The notes below the pieces were generated by a model. It did no database searches and had not been told where the DNA came from. It worked only from the letters and a program-made list of their open reading frames with translations. Shown piece after piece: positions 33,349 to 43,456 of a DNA stretch of 64,000 nucleotides (positions within the stretch are counted from its first letter, which is position 1; each line of letters begins with the position of its first letter). The position numbers and the translations under genes are program-made. Source of the stretch: JBKCUI01 sp052161625 (GTDB lineage: Bacteria; Planctomycetota; Planctomycetia; Pirellulales; Pirellulaceae); NCBI GenBank assembly GCA_052161625.1, contig CP197412.1. One strand, given 5' to 3'.

Positions 33349-33739
33349 ACCATCTCTCTTAAAAATGACGCATGTCTGTCCTATCGTCAGGCGTCGTCCG
33401 AAGGCGTCCCTCGTTCATCGACCGGCGGAGGAGCGATTCCCCACAATTAATGCACCAATACAGGGGACTCCATCGGATTTTGCCGTTTGCTATCGATATG
33501 GCTAACCTTCGTTGAGATTGGTTTGCCTCGAGTTTATCAGATTTGCTGATAATTCTGACGATGGCGTTTACGACGTCGAGTGTCCACCTAATGCAAGCGT
33601 TGCCGAAAAAGTGAATTGACTGTTACAACCTGAACCTGGTGCCCTAAATTTGAAACGATTGTAAGGAGTTGATGATTGGCGGTGAATTCGGCAATCTAGG
33701 TTTGTCAAGGGTCCAATCGATCTAACGTGGATAAATAAA
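33349..33739. other. Regulatory gap between divergent genes
   Basis: No gene. It contains the promoters of the FadL-type and GGDEF-EAL genes, though no strong sigma-70 boxes are obvious. The palindrome at 33534-33552 is the only clear element. Confidence 0.5.
33534..33552. promoter_or_regulatory. Perfect 7-bp inverted repeat upstream of the GGDEF-EAL gene
   Basis: TTATCAG-ATTTG-CTGATAA, a palindrome of the size of a dimeric repressor site, lies about 190 bp before the start at 33740. The regulator is unknown. Confidence 0.4.
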
Positions 33740-35644
33740 ATGAGTGACTGGGGTAAGCCTGAGAAATGCCAAGGTATCTTTGTCGAGACCAAAGATTCGG
33801 CGGAGCTCCGTGCTCAACGAATTTGGAGGTTCGTTGCCGTAATATGGGCAACTTGGTTGTTCTTCGCGATCTTTCTGTGGATTCGTGGATATAACGTCGC
33901 CTCGTTGATTTGCGCGTGTGAATTGCCGGTGATTTTCATTTTGATTGGCATTCATCGCTACGCTCCAGACATTCGTCGGATCATGAACTTGAATTTGGCA
34001 GCAAGCGCAGGTGGGTTGTTTGGAGTTTCGACTAGCGATCCAGCGTTGTACAGCGTCATGTTGTTCTATCCTGTCTCCATCATTGTCGCATCGCAGTTAC
34101 TCGGCATCCGCGCTGCGCTGCAATGGTTTTTTATCAACCTGTTAGCCTTTCTAAGCTTCTTTGGTTTTGTCTACGGCTTCGATCAATCGCTGACGACTTG
34201 GCGGTTCGACCAGTTTATCATCATGGTAGGTGTGGCTGCGTGCGTCTATTTCTGTTGTCATCAAGGGGAAGCGTATTATCGGCGGCGGACGGCCGATCTG
34301 ATCCGACTTAGCCAGGACCTTGAGAAAAAGAGCGATCGCCTGCAAGTGCTGGCAACAACAGACGCTTTGACGGGGCTAACCAATCGATATCAATTTCAAG
34401 AACGATTGAACGAGTTGGTCAACCAAGCGGTGAGTACCGATACGCCGATGGTGCTCTTTCTCATCGACATGGATGGTTTCAAAGAGATCAACGATACACT
34501 TGGGCACAGCATCGGGGACGAAGCGTTGGTCGTGATCGCCGAACGATTATCCAAGGCATTTGGAGATCGAGCGGAAGTCGCTCGTTTAGGTGGTGACGAG
34601 TTTTGTATTTTGAAGAGCGGCATGACAGATCCCCTCGAGGCCGAGGAAATGGCCAAAAGAATTTGCCTGTTACTAAGCCAAAGACAAAGACTGGGTGATA
34701 GCGAGTTCCCGCTTGGGGGAAGCGTTGGATATTGCTTTAGTCCGTTGCATGCCAAAACCGCCAAAGAAACACTCGCGTTCGCAGATACGGCTATGTTCCA
34801 TGCCAAGGAACATAGGCTCGGCTATGCGTGTTATGCTCCGGAAATGACGGAGCGGTTGGTCGAGTACCGAACGGTGCAAGAGAAGCTATCGCTCGCGCTG
34901 GATAAAAACGAATTCTTTCTGGTATATCAACCTCAAGTTTCTTTGGAGTCGAAAGAAGTCATCGGTGTAGAGGCACTGATTCGCTGGAGAAACGAGGGTG
35001 AGATCGTTCCGCCAATCCGCTTTATCCACTTGCTGGAACGAAGCCGCGAGATCCTACCTGTCGGTGCCTGGATCATTCGCGAGTCTTGTCGGCAATTGGC
35101 CGAGTGGAATGAAATGGGTTTTCGTGTCAAGATCTCCGTCAACGTCAGCGCGCTGCAGTTCAATGACGAGAACTTCTATGATTGCATCGTCGATAGTATT
35201 GCAGAGTTCAAAATCGATCCTGTTCAGCTCGATTTCGAAATCACGGAAGGGTTACTGATCGATGACGTTCCCACAGCAGTGGCCAAATTGAACCAAATCA
35301 AAGATCTCGGAGCGAGTTTAAGTATCGATGATTTTGGAACAGGCTATTCATCGCTCGCGTACCTGCGTCAATTTCCAGTCGATCGGCTCAAGATTGATCG
35401 GACATTTGTGAAAAATATTCCGGACAATGACGATGGCATGATCGCATCGAGCATCATTACGCTTGCGAAGGCACTTGGAATGAGCGTTCTCGCAGAAGGC
35501 GTAGAAACAGTCGAGCAGTTGAACTTTCTGAAGTACCACGACTGTGATGAGTATCAAGGTTACTACTTCAGTCGGCCCGTTTCCGCCTTGGAAGTACAAA
35601 ATTTTTTTACGACCAAGGCGTTGCCGTTAGCCAGCGCAAGATGA
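33740..35644 (+). CDS. Membrane-bound GGDEF-EAL cyclic-di-GMP enzyme
   Basis: The 634-residue protein has about five or six hydrophobic helices at about 30-175, a short coiled-coil linker (LIRLSQDLEKKSDRLQVL), then GGDEF at about 200-370 with intact LARLGGDEFCIL (284-288). The EAL domain is at about 380-625 with EALIRW (411-416), DFEITEG, DDFGTGYSS, KIDRTFVKN and AEGVETVEQ. Both catalytic sets look complete, so it may both make and break c-di-GMP. No RxxD inhibitory site lies before GGDEF. It ends only 7 bp from the end of the convergent synthase gene. Confidence 0.92.
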   Translation: MSDWGKPEKCQGIFVETKDSAELRAQRIWRFVAVIWATWLFFAIFLWIRGYNVASLICACELPVIFILIGIHRYAPDIRRIMNLNLAASAGGLFGVSTSDPALYSVMLFYPVSIIVASQLLGIRAALQWFFINLLAFLSFFGFVYGFDQSLTTWRFDQFIIMVGVAACVYFCCHQGEAYYRRRTADLIRLSQDLEKKSDRLQVLATTDALTGLTNRYQFQERLNELVNQAVSTDTPMVLFLIDMDGFKEINDTLGHSIGDEALVVIAERLSKAFGDRAEVARLGGDEFCILKSGMTDPLEAEEMAKRICLLLSQRQRLGDSEFPLGGSVGYCFSPLHAKTAKETLAFADTAMFHAKEHRLGYACYAPEMTERLVEYRTVQEKLSLALDKNEFFLVYQPQVSLESKEVIGVEALIRWRNEGEIVPPIRFIHLLERSREILPVGAWIIRESCRQLAEWNEMGFRVKISVNVSALQFNDENFYDCIVDSIAEFKIDPVQLDFEITEGLLIDDVPTAVAKLNQIKDLGASLSIDDFGTGYSSLAYLRQFPVDRLKIDRTFVKNIPDNDDGMIASSIITLAKALGMSVLAEGVETVEQLNFLKYHDCDEYQGYYFSRPVSALEVQNFFTTKALPLASAR

Positions 35645-35650
35645 GTCCGA

Positions 35651-38600
35651 TTAATCGATCGACTTTGCAAATGCGTTTTTGACGAGGATCATAACGAGCC
35701 CATTTTCATCGCAGACCTCTGTGCGAGACCAGCGGGCACCATCGCTTTCGACGTGGGGTCGCGTTGACACGATGGTCCAATCCGTGGATCGTGTATGCGT
35801 ATCGACCGAGCCGAATGGGAGGATCACTTCTTCGATATATACGGGAACAAACAAAGTGCTCTTGGAGTTGTTTGTATACATTGCTCCCACTCGCCATGCA
35901 GCGTCCAGAGCCAGGGCGGGAGTGGTCATAGGCCAACGGTCAGCATTCGTTTGATCGAATATGGCGCGCCGACTTTCAAGACCCATCGATATCTCACGCA
36001 GGCACCGAAATGGTCCAGATAGCGTGACGGTTGAGTTAATAGAACAATAGGGGTCATCCAAGGATGCGGTTTGCGTATTGCATCCGGGGTCATACAAAGT
36101 TCTGATAGAAGGCGACGATGACCGAAAGACGAGTTTCGCACTCGCGCAGCAGACATCTTTGGAAAGCAGTTGGCCTGAGGCATGAATTAGATCGGCGATC
36201 ATCCAAAGGTCGATCGACTCGCCTATTCTTCGCGCCATCACCCGCAAATTCGGACTGTTTCCGTGTTGAAACCTTACGAATCGATGAAACTTGACATGTC
36301 GAAAGCAGGCTTCTTCTAAACGGATGGACTCTAAATAGTGCTTGGACGCGGCTTCGACAAAGTAATGTAGAATCCAGGCACCTGGAAGAGTCGGGTAGTC
36401 TCGAACTTTATGGAACGGAAGGCAGTCGACCCTACGAAGATCGACGGGGAATTCTATCCATTTGCCCGAGAGTCCGTCTCCGCTAATGGGAACGGTGGGA
36501 ACGCTGTATTGAATATGTTCGGCTGGTGACATTGGTACATTGATTGCCACGCCGGTGCGCCCAGATAGGACTGCTCGAAAGTGTCTTTGTCCTAATGCAG
36601 GATCGATGCCTGACAGCTTGCGTTGTTTTGCGAGTGCGCGGTATTCGCTAGCACGCGTCATACCAATTCCATCCCAAGCGAGCCATGCCAAGCTTGTCCA
36701 ACAATGTCCGCTCGATTGCCGACTCGCAGCACACAAACGATCCATGGTTTCATTGGCTGCACCATAGTCGTGCTGTCCATCATTGCCGAAAACGCTGTAC
36801 GCGGATGTCAACGCGTGCACATGGACTCGCTTTTGAAAGTGTTCGAAACAGGAATCGACGAGCAGATGCAGGCCCCGCACCTTGACCTGATATGTCTTTC
36901 GGAATTCAGAGAGAGTTCGATGCTGAAGTTTCTTTGAGATCTGAACCCCTGCACCATGTATCAACAAATCGACGCGTCCATATCGATTCGCGATATCCGA
37001 GATCAAGCCTGAGACCTGTTCTGCATTCGTGACGTCGACGATGTGGTACTCAATCTTCCCGCCGATGGATCGCAAATATTCGATGTTACTGGCGGCTTCC
37101 CATTTTGCCCTGGTCGACTCGAATTCCCGCCGCATCGTGATAGGTGAGGCTTGTGGATGATCGATCATGTAACGGCGATAAAACTCTTTCTCGATCGCTT
37201 CGTCCATGTTGTTGGTCGGACCCGTTTCCAGAGGGCTTCGTCCCAATGCAATGACGGTACAACCAAAGTCGCGGACAATAGCCTCAAGCATCACGGCTGT
37301 CACACCCCGCGCGCCCGCCGATGCGATCACCACGCTCTGAGAGTCGAGGAAGACGGCAGGTTTCAGCGGCTCGACGTATTGAACAGGTGTTAAGCGACGG
37401 ACCAATCGTCGATCCAGATCGAGAACCACTTCCATCTCTGGTTCGCCGCGTGTCCTCTCATTGAGCAAGCCATCGAGGGATTGCTCGACGCTCAGGCCTC
37501 GCGTGCAGATCGTCGCCATCCGAGCGTGAGGGATCTCGCGTCCAATCGATTTGAGAAGTCCCGCAATTGCTCCGCTGCTTGGATGGGCTTCTCCGGACCA
37601 GCCGTCGACAATAAGCCCCCACAATTCGACCTTGCCGGAGTGCAGTCGTTCGACCTCCTGTCTTGCAGCCAGAAAGAGGGCTTCGTGCGGCGTGTTCTCT
37701 CTGGCTACGTCCTTTAGCACTTCGCGAAAATCACTCGTCCGTGGCTGTTCGACTGCGATGATAACATCTGCAGAGAAAGACTGAACCAGATCCAAAAATT
37801 GTTCCGTTTTATCTAGCGTTTCGACGCGATGCACGTCGCGATTGGAAAATTGCGAGTCAGCGCGCGATGCATCACCACCGATCAAGATAAATCGAGTTCG
37901 CGAGAAGCGTTGCAACGCGGCACTCTGCAATTGGAGGGTCAGGTCAGCATCGTCTCCGAGCAAGAAAATTGCCGCAGGCAGACGTTCGGGTGATGAACGG
38001 GGAGAGCAAACCGCGTGTTCCGAGTAGGGGCGTTCAACCCATATGGGAGAATGAATTGGGCAAGAATCCGTTTTCGAGGCGTCGGTTTGAGGAGCGACAA
38101 CCTGAGTGTGGTCGGAATCAATTGCGTTCGATTGACCGCCTCGAATTTGTGACACCAGTGTTCGAAGCTGTGATGCCGCGTCTGCCCCATTTCGATCATC
38201 GATCGAGGGGTTTTTCAATTGTTGGAACACTTGATGTAGTTCCATGAGCGGTTTCCAGCCGAATTGCTCTGCAGTCTCCTTGGTTGTCAAGGCAAAAGCA
38301 ACTGCGTACTCATCCCCTTTTCTGTGTCCTAGATGATGAGGGTCGGCCTCAGTGCACGCTGACAAAGAAGCTACGATGGCAATCCGTGTACCGCTGTCAT
38401 TGTCGCAAAGGAGCAGTGAAGCGGCGGTCAGTGCTGCCTCCAACGATTGATCCCCCGCATCAACAACGAAATTGGCTCCTCGCAAGTTATGCAACAAGGC
38501 GGCTCTTCCTGACGCCACATTTGGCATCATGCATTGGAGTGTGTAGGCTTTCGACGGACGCGAGCCTTTGTAAGCTTGTTCGATGGATTCGACAAAGCGT

Positions 38601-41600
38601 TCATCGGATGCAAGTCGTCGCTTGAGTCGCTCACTAAGTACTCGAGTGGTTGCCTCTACTCCCCGTTCCGTCTTTCCGTTCATTGCCAGTACAACGCTCG
38701 TCTCGTTTCGAAGATTTGCGGAGTATCCAGAAAGATTATTGATGATCTCATGTACTAACAAAACCGTCAAAATCTGGCTGATGTCCATGTCGTCAGCTAG
38801 CTCAGGTAAAACGATAAAGTCCCTTGGCAGCTTGATCGCCGCACGATCAAATCGGGCTCCGTATTGCGAATGGATGGTAGGTTCAATCTCATGCAACGCA
38901 ATGAGTACGATGTCTTGGTCTCGCAATACCGGTTGCGCCGGCTTAGATGACTCAGCGGAAGTGCTTCCCGCAGCAAATGATTGGCGATCGGCCCTCTCGA
39001 TCACCAAATGGGCATTTGCTCCGCCAAAGCCAAATCCATCTACCGCAATGCGCCTTTGATCTGCCCTTAGCAATGTCGGCGACCTCTTGACGGCAAGTAC
39101 GTTTTTGGCATTCTCCAAAGCCGTCGAAGGATGATGGAAAAATCCCTGGGCTGGAAAGGTTTGGCGACGAAGGTATTCAGAAGCGGCAATAATCGAGGCT
39201 GTCCCTGCAGCCCAACCTGCGTGCCCTAACGAACCTTTCAAACTATGCAGTTGGATTGGAGAACTTGCATGCTGCGAGAAGAATTGCCTTAAGGTCTCGA
39301 TTTCGGTTGAATCTCCGACAGGTGTCGAAGTTCCATGCCCCTCGATTCCCGCGATGGTGGCCGGATCGATTTCATAGCCATGATAGCATCGCTGCAATGA
39401 CAGGATCTGGCCGTGAGATTGTGGCACGTTGGCGGATGAACTGCGACCGTCGCTGGACAGTCCTGCACCGCTGATGATTGCATCTGGCTCTAAGCCTAAG
39501 TTCGAAGCATCGGTTGCGCGTCTTAATGTGAGGATGGCCGAGCCTTCGGAAAAAACTACCCCATCTGCGTTCGCATCAAACGGACGACAACCGGTAGAAG
39601 TTGTGCCGCGAAATTGGGAAAACAAACAACTATTACCTGGTCCGGGGCAGAAGATTCCGCCCACGATGACCGCATCTGCTCGATCGGTTTCCAGAAACTT
39701 CATCCCCATGGCGGTTGTATAAAGAGACGATGCGCACGCTGCATCGACCAAAATTAGTTGAACCCCCATTTTGATCATGTGATCTAAGACATGCTGAATC
39801 GCTTGATGCGGAGTTCGATAACCAGACCGCGCCGAATTCATCAATCGATCCACTTCCAGTGAGAGTGGATCGATACCAGCAAAAACTAGGGAAGTCGCTT
39901 CGTCCTGGTCTTCAAAGCCATCTGCAGTCGCGCCGATTAGGCAGACGATGCGTCTCGCATCGCGCAATCCCGGCAGGCATGGATTTAGTGCAATGCAAAA
40001 GAGCCTCTGAGTTCGAGTCAATGAATGAAAGAATTTTGGATCGACCCCAGACGGGCATTCCATGTCAGAGTCATTTACCTGACCCGATAAGTGCGAAGTC
40101 GATCGATCCGGGACCAGCGTTTCCGAGTAGAAATCTTCCGTCCAGTACGGATCTTTTGTCCTTTGGTCGATCAAGCCGACGCGCTGCTGCACAACGGATT
40201 CGAAGAGTTGCTCCGGAGAAACGACTCCGGCCGGCAGAATGCACCCTCGACCGACGATGGCTGTCTGGGGCCTTGTTCGAGGAGGCTCTGCAGTGCTAAC
40301 GGCTGGAAGCTTCAGCACCGTCTGAGCGTTCGACGTCGCCGGTGATGCCGTACGTGGACTGGCTAATGTTACCGCTGTCGTGTTCGATTCTTCCGCAAGT
40401 TGTTTTGGCCGCGAGTCTAACTTGTTCTTTAAAGACGCAGCTTCGATTTTTTGATTCAGAGAGGCTGCACAGATGACGTTGACCCCGTCAGGACACCCCT
40501 TTCGCAGCAGATTTGCGAGCGATCCGGTCGACCCACAATCCACCACCTTTGAAATTCCCATCGAAGCTACATCGAAAAGCGCGCCTTGAATATCAAACGG
40601 CCTCAGGAGCTGGCTCGCAAGCGTCCCTGCTAGATCGTCGCCCTGATTGATGAATCGCCGACCGATTGGCGAATACACTTTCCTGCTCGGAGCCTGCAGT
40701 GAGCATTGGGCGATAGACTTGTACCAATGTCGAGCCGCCTCACGGAGGTCTGGATGGTGAAATGAAGTCGGTGTTTGAATTCGCGTAGTCTGTATACCCA
40801 ACTGTTCGAGCCGGTCGCGGAGGCGATCAAGCTGTTCAAGTGGTCCAGACACAATAGTTTGCGTGTCATGGTTGCGACCTGCGATGCAAACTTTAGGAAA
40901 AGCGCCGATTGTCTCAGCACATACGTCATGGCGCTGCGCGGACACGGCGAGCATGCCGCAATGAGCAGGAGCGAAACGTGCGATCGCTTGATCGCGCAGA
41001 CAGACGATGCGAACTGCTGTCGGCAAGTCAAACCAACCTGCTAACTGGCAAGCGGCAATCTCTCCGAAGCTATGTCCCATCAGAAGCGCTGGGCCATCAT
41101 CCCGATGTCTCAATAATCGAGCACCGAGTACGTTTTGCAGGAGAATCGCAACCTGTGATAGCCCAGGTTTCGATTCCATCGCGGTCCGAACGCGCGCCGG
41201 TTCAGCTGAGAATAAATCGCGAGCATTCTCACCAAAATACTCACCGGCAATTCGTTCGCTGTCTGTCAAATCGTCGGCTTGGTATCCATCCAATTGTTGA
41301 TGAAGTCGAAGACGTTGACAAAAAAGTTTCTCGTCGAATGAGCCTTGGCCTGCAAAAACCCACGCTTCCGAACTCGAGGGGGTTTTTGGAGACGCAACAC
41401 GAGATGTGGTGTTCAGCGCAACGGATGATCCAGCGGTATTGGCTGGAGGCGAGATGCTTTCCGAAACACTTAAGACATCTTTTTTCACCGGCGAGTCGTG
41501 CGTCCCGTCATCGCGTTGTGGTGTTCGGATGATGGCGGGACGAGGATAGCGATCGGAAAGGAACCCGACGGCGATTTCTCGTTCGTGCTCGCTAAACAAT

Positions 41601-42094
41601 TCGTTCAGCCCTTGACCACCCGCCAACAAGATATTTCGAAACGAATCATTAGAACGACACTCTTCAATCTCTCTCAATCGATTCATCGCGTCATTCAGCG
41701 CGTTGGGCAACATCCTCGGCTCACCCGATTCAGCGTCCGCACATATGAGCGTTTGAAAACCGGCACACACTGGTTCTCCGCGTTGGTTGAGAACCCGATA
41801 ACAGAACCGTGCACTCGCACGTCCCCATTCTTCCAACGACAAAAGGATGACAACCCGATCACCCAGATGCATCGATTGGAGGTTCCGGGCATACGCGTCT
41901 GAAGTAAGCAAATGGACTTCGTCCAACGCCTCCTTGACTCCGGCCTGGTCAAAGATGAGTTCACCGAAGAGGAACGCTTCCCTTGACGCACATTGCAGTT
42001 TGAAGGCTGTCAGGAAGTGATGACCGCCGTAAGCCATCGTATCGTCGAAATGAATCGTGTAATCAATTGCGAAATAGGCGGTCATCGCATTCAC
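35651..42094 (-). CDS. Megasynthase: hotdog - AT - KS - inactive KS-like - KR - DH-like
   Basis: The 2147-residue protein carries these domains in order. An N-terminal hotdog domain of the 4HBT thioesterase type (1-125). An acyltransferase at about 243-545 with GHSFGE (Ser342). A ketosynthase at about 610-1035 with DAACASS (Cys787), HGTSTPVGD (His920) and GSLGHAG (His958). A second KS-like half-domain at about 1100-1260 (PNVASGRAALLHNLRG, then FVVDAGDQS, with no Cys). A ketoreductase at about 1580-1840 with SAGARGVTA, Ser1764, Tyr1777 and Asn1781. Last, a double-hotdog DH-like end (His1895 in HKVRDYPTLPG, Asp2064). There is no ACP; it is supplied by the upstream gene. The style resembles PUFA/Pfa synthases but in a different order. 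Likely product: a lipid or reduced polyketide. Confidence 0.88.
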   Translation of the reverse strand: MNAMTAYFAIDYTIHFDDTMAYGGHHFLTAFKLQCASREAFLFGELIFDQAGVKEALDEVHLLTSDAYARNLQSMHLGDRVVILLSLEEWGRASARFCYRVLNQRGEPVCAGFQTLICADAESGEPRMLPNALNDAMNRLREIEECRSNDSFRNILLAGGQGLNELFSEHEREIAVGFLSDRYPRPAIIRTPQRDDGTHDSPVKKDVLSVSESISPPANTAGSSVALNTTSRVASPKTPSSSEAWVFAGQGSFDEKLFCQRLRLHQQLDGYQADDLTDSERIAGEYFGENARDLFSAEPARVRTAMESKPGLSQVAILLQNVLGARLLRHRDDGPALLMGHSFGEIAACQLAGWFDLPTAVRIVCLRDQAIARFAPAHCGMLAVSAQRHDVCAETIGAFPKVCIAGRNHDTQTIVSGPLEQLDRLRDRLEQLGIQTTRIQTPTSFHHPDLREAARHWYKSIAQCSLQAPSRKVYSPIGRRFINQGDDLAGTLASQLLRPFDIQGALFDVASMGISKVVDCGSTGSLANLLRKGCPDGVNVICAASLNQKIEAASLKNKLDSRPKQLAEESNTTAVTLASPRTASPATSNAQTVLKLPAVSTAEPPRTRPQTAIVGRGCILPAGVVSPEQLFESVVQQRVGLIDQRTKDPYWTEDFYSETLVPDRSTSHLSGQVNDSDMECPSGVDPKFFHSLTRTQRLFCIALNPCLPGLRDARRIVCLIGATADGFEDQDEATSLVFAGIDPLSLEVDRLMNSARSGYRTPHQAIQHVLDHMIKMGVQLILVDAACASSLYTTAMGMKFLETDRADAVIVGGIFCPGPGNSCLFSQFRGTTSTGCRPFDANADGVVFSEGSAILTLRRATDASNLGLEPDAIISGAGLSSDGRSSSANVPQSHGQILSLQRCYHGYEIDPATIAGIEGHGTSTPVGDSTEIETLRQFFSQHASSPIQLHSLKGSLGHAGWAAGTASIIAASEYLRRQTFPAQGFFHHPSTALENAKNVLAVKRSPTLLRADQRRIAVDGFGFGGANAHLVIERADRQSFAAGSTSAESSKPAQPVLRDQDIVLIALHEIEPTIHSQYGARFDRAAIKLPRDFIVLPELADDMDISQILTVLLVHEIINNLSGYSANLRNETSVVLAMNGKTERGVEATTRVLSERLKRRLASDERFVESIEQAYKGSRPSKAYTLQCMMPNVASGRAALLHNLRGANFVVDAGDQSLEAALTAASLLLCDNDSGTRIAIVASLSACTEADPHHLGHRKGDEYAVAFALTTKETAEQFGWKPLMELHQVFQQLKNPSIDDRNGADAASQLRTLVSQIRGGQSNAIDSDHTQVVAPQTDASKTDSCPIHSPIWVERPYSEHAVCSPRSSPERLPAAIFLLGDDADLTLQLQSAALQRFSRTRFILIGGDASRADSQFSNRDVHRVETLDKTEQFLDLVQSFSADVIIAVEQPRTSDFREVLKDVARENTPHEALFLAARQEVERLHSGKVELWGLIVDGWSGEAHPSSGAIAGLLKSIGREIPHARMATICTRGLSVEQSLDGLLNERTRGEPEMEVVLDLDRRLVRRLTPVQYVEPLKPAVFLDSQSVVIASAGARGVTAVMLEAIVRDFGCTVIALGRSPLETGPTNNMDEAIEKEFYRRYMIDHPQASPITMRREFESTRAKWEAASNIEYLRSIGGKIEYHIVDVTNAEQVSGLISDIANRYGRVDLLIHGAGVQISKKLQHRTLSEFRKTYQVKVRGLHLLVDSCFEHFQKRVHVHALTSAYSVFGNDGQHDYGAANETMDRLCAASRQSSGHCWTSLAWLAWDGIGMTRASEYRALAKQRKLSGIDPALGQRHFRAVLSGRTGVAINVPMSPAEHIQYSVPTVPISGDGLSGKWIEFPVDLRRVDCLPFHKVRDYPTLPGAWILHYFVEAASKHYLESIRLEEACFRHVKFHRFVRFQHGNSPNLRVMARRIGESIDLWMIADLIHASGQLLSKDVCCASAKLVFRSSSPSIRTLYDPGCNTQTASLDDPYCSINSTVTLSGPFRCLREISMGLESRRAIFDQTNADRWPMTTPALALDAAWRVGAMYTNNSKSTLFVPVYIEEVILPFGSVDTHTRSTDWTIVSTRPHVESDGARWSRTEVCDENGLVMILVKNAFAKSID

Positions 42095-42127
42095 TTTTGC
42101 GGGTACTGCACGAGCATCACAGGTAAT

Positions 42128-43456
42128 CTAAACCAACTGCGTTGTAGTCGAATATCGAAGAGGTCTGCCGTCGGCGGTTGCCGAGAACCCATGATCAACG
42201 TTCCAGATGGCGCCGTTCACACCAGTCGCTTCGTTGCTCACCAAGAAGCCAATGGCGTTTGCCAGATCGGTAGAACTACACAGCGTTCCATCGGGCGTCA
42301 TCGATTCCCAATGATGTTGCGCCGACTGGGAATTGGCGAACTTGGAGAGCAATTCGCCATAGACAGGCCCACCCACGATACAGTTGACGCGAATTCCAAA
42401 TTGTCCGAGTTCACATGCTAAATACCGAGTCATTGTCTCAACGGCTGCTTTCACAACGCCCTGCGTCCCAAGCCCTTCGATATAGCCATGGGAGCCAACT
42501 GCCGACATTGTCACAATGGATCCTCCACCGTGGGTTCGCATCAAGGAGGCAGCGCGCACTGCACATCGGTGATGCCCGATCACATTCGTGCGAAAGGCTC
42601 GATCCCAATCCTCGTGGTCGACTTCCATGACGGAGCCAATACGACCGTCCGAGGCATTGCAAACCAAAATATCCAGTCGACCAATTTGAGTTTGTATCTG
42701 CTGAAATATCTGGTCGACATGGGCAGGATTGGCAACCGAGCCCCACAAATGAATGGCAGAATCGCCACTCGCATTGATCTCAGAGGTCGTTCGTTCCCCC
42801 ATTTCTCTCGAATGGAAAGAATTGACAATAACGGTTGCTCCACGCGATGCGAGCAATCGAGCTGTGGTTTGTCCAACTCCATGCCCTGATCCAGTTACCA
42901 ATGCGACTTTCCCTTGAAGAGGTCGCCCCGCCTTTTGTCCCAACTTACCGTTTGACGTTCCCAAATGTTCGGGTTCCAAACGAGATATCGAGGCGTACCC
43001 ATTCTGATGATACCGACCGTTCGGAGAGGTACTGACCGTATCCGACATGGGCGCATGGACGGGATGCCTCATCTTGACAGTGTTAGACTGCAGTGGATTG
43101 ATATGGTCATTGGACTCAACGGTACTCAGACGGAGATTCGTACTCTGTGATCCCAAAGGCCTAGGAATCGATTCCGACATTGGATCGATCCGCCTGGACA
43201 AACCAGGGGTCTGTTGATAGAGAAGTTGATCTATCCAATTGGCAACATCTTGGATGGTACGAATGGAGGAATCGCGAGGTTCGCGATCCAATCTCATTTG
43301 AAACTCATCGCTTAAGTCCAAGACAATTTCAAGTCGCTTGACCGAATCAATCCCCAGATCGTTCTCAAGGTCGGCATCTGCGGTAAGCAATTGAACAGGA
43401 TATCGCGTCGTCGACGCGATGGATTTAATGACCCGATCGAGTGTATTGTGAATCAA
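42128..43456 (-). CDS. ACP fused to a FabL-like SDR reductase
   Basis: Residues 1-80 are an acyl carrier protein with NDLGIDSVKRLEIVLDL, Ser38 being the phosphopantetheine site (the DSxKR form typical of PUFA-synthase ACPs). A linker of about 95 residues follows. Residues 180-430 are a short-chain dehydrogenase with VTGSGHGVGQ. Its sequence around 318-345 aligns with the FabL enoyl reductases (GSHGYIEGLGTQGVVKAAVE). In FabL a Tyr-x6-Lys pair is catalytic; here that Tyr position is Leu329, with Lys336 kept and another Tyr at 325. It is first in the operon, 33 bp before the megasynthase. Confidence 0.87.
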   Translation of the reverse strand: MIHNTLDRVIKSIASTTRYPVQLLTADADLENDLGIDSVKRLEIVLDLSDEFQMRLDREPRDSSIRTIQDVANWIDQLLYQQTPGLSRRIDPMSESIPRPLGSQSTNLRLSTVESNDHINPLQSNTVKMRHPVHAPMSDTVSTSPNGRYHQNGYASISRLEPEHLGTSNGKLGQKAGRPLQGKVALVTGSGHGVGQTTARLLASRGATVIVNSFHSREMGERTTSEINASGDSAIHLWGSVANPAHVDQIFQQIQTQIGRLDILVCNASDGRIGSVMEVDHEDWDRAFRTNVIGHHRCAVRAASLMRTHGGGSIVTMSAVGSHGYIEGLGTQGVVKAAVETMTRYLACELGQFGIRVNCIVGGPVYGELLSKFANSQSAQHHWESMTPDGTLCSSTDLANAIGFLVSNEATGVNGAIWNVDHGFSATADGRPLRYSTTTQLV

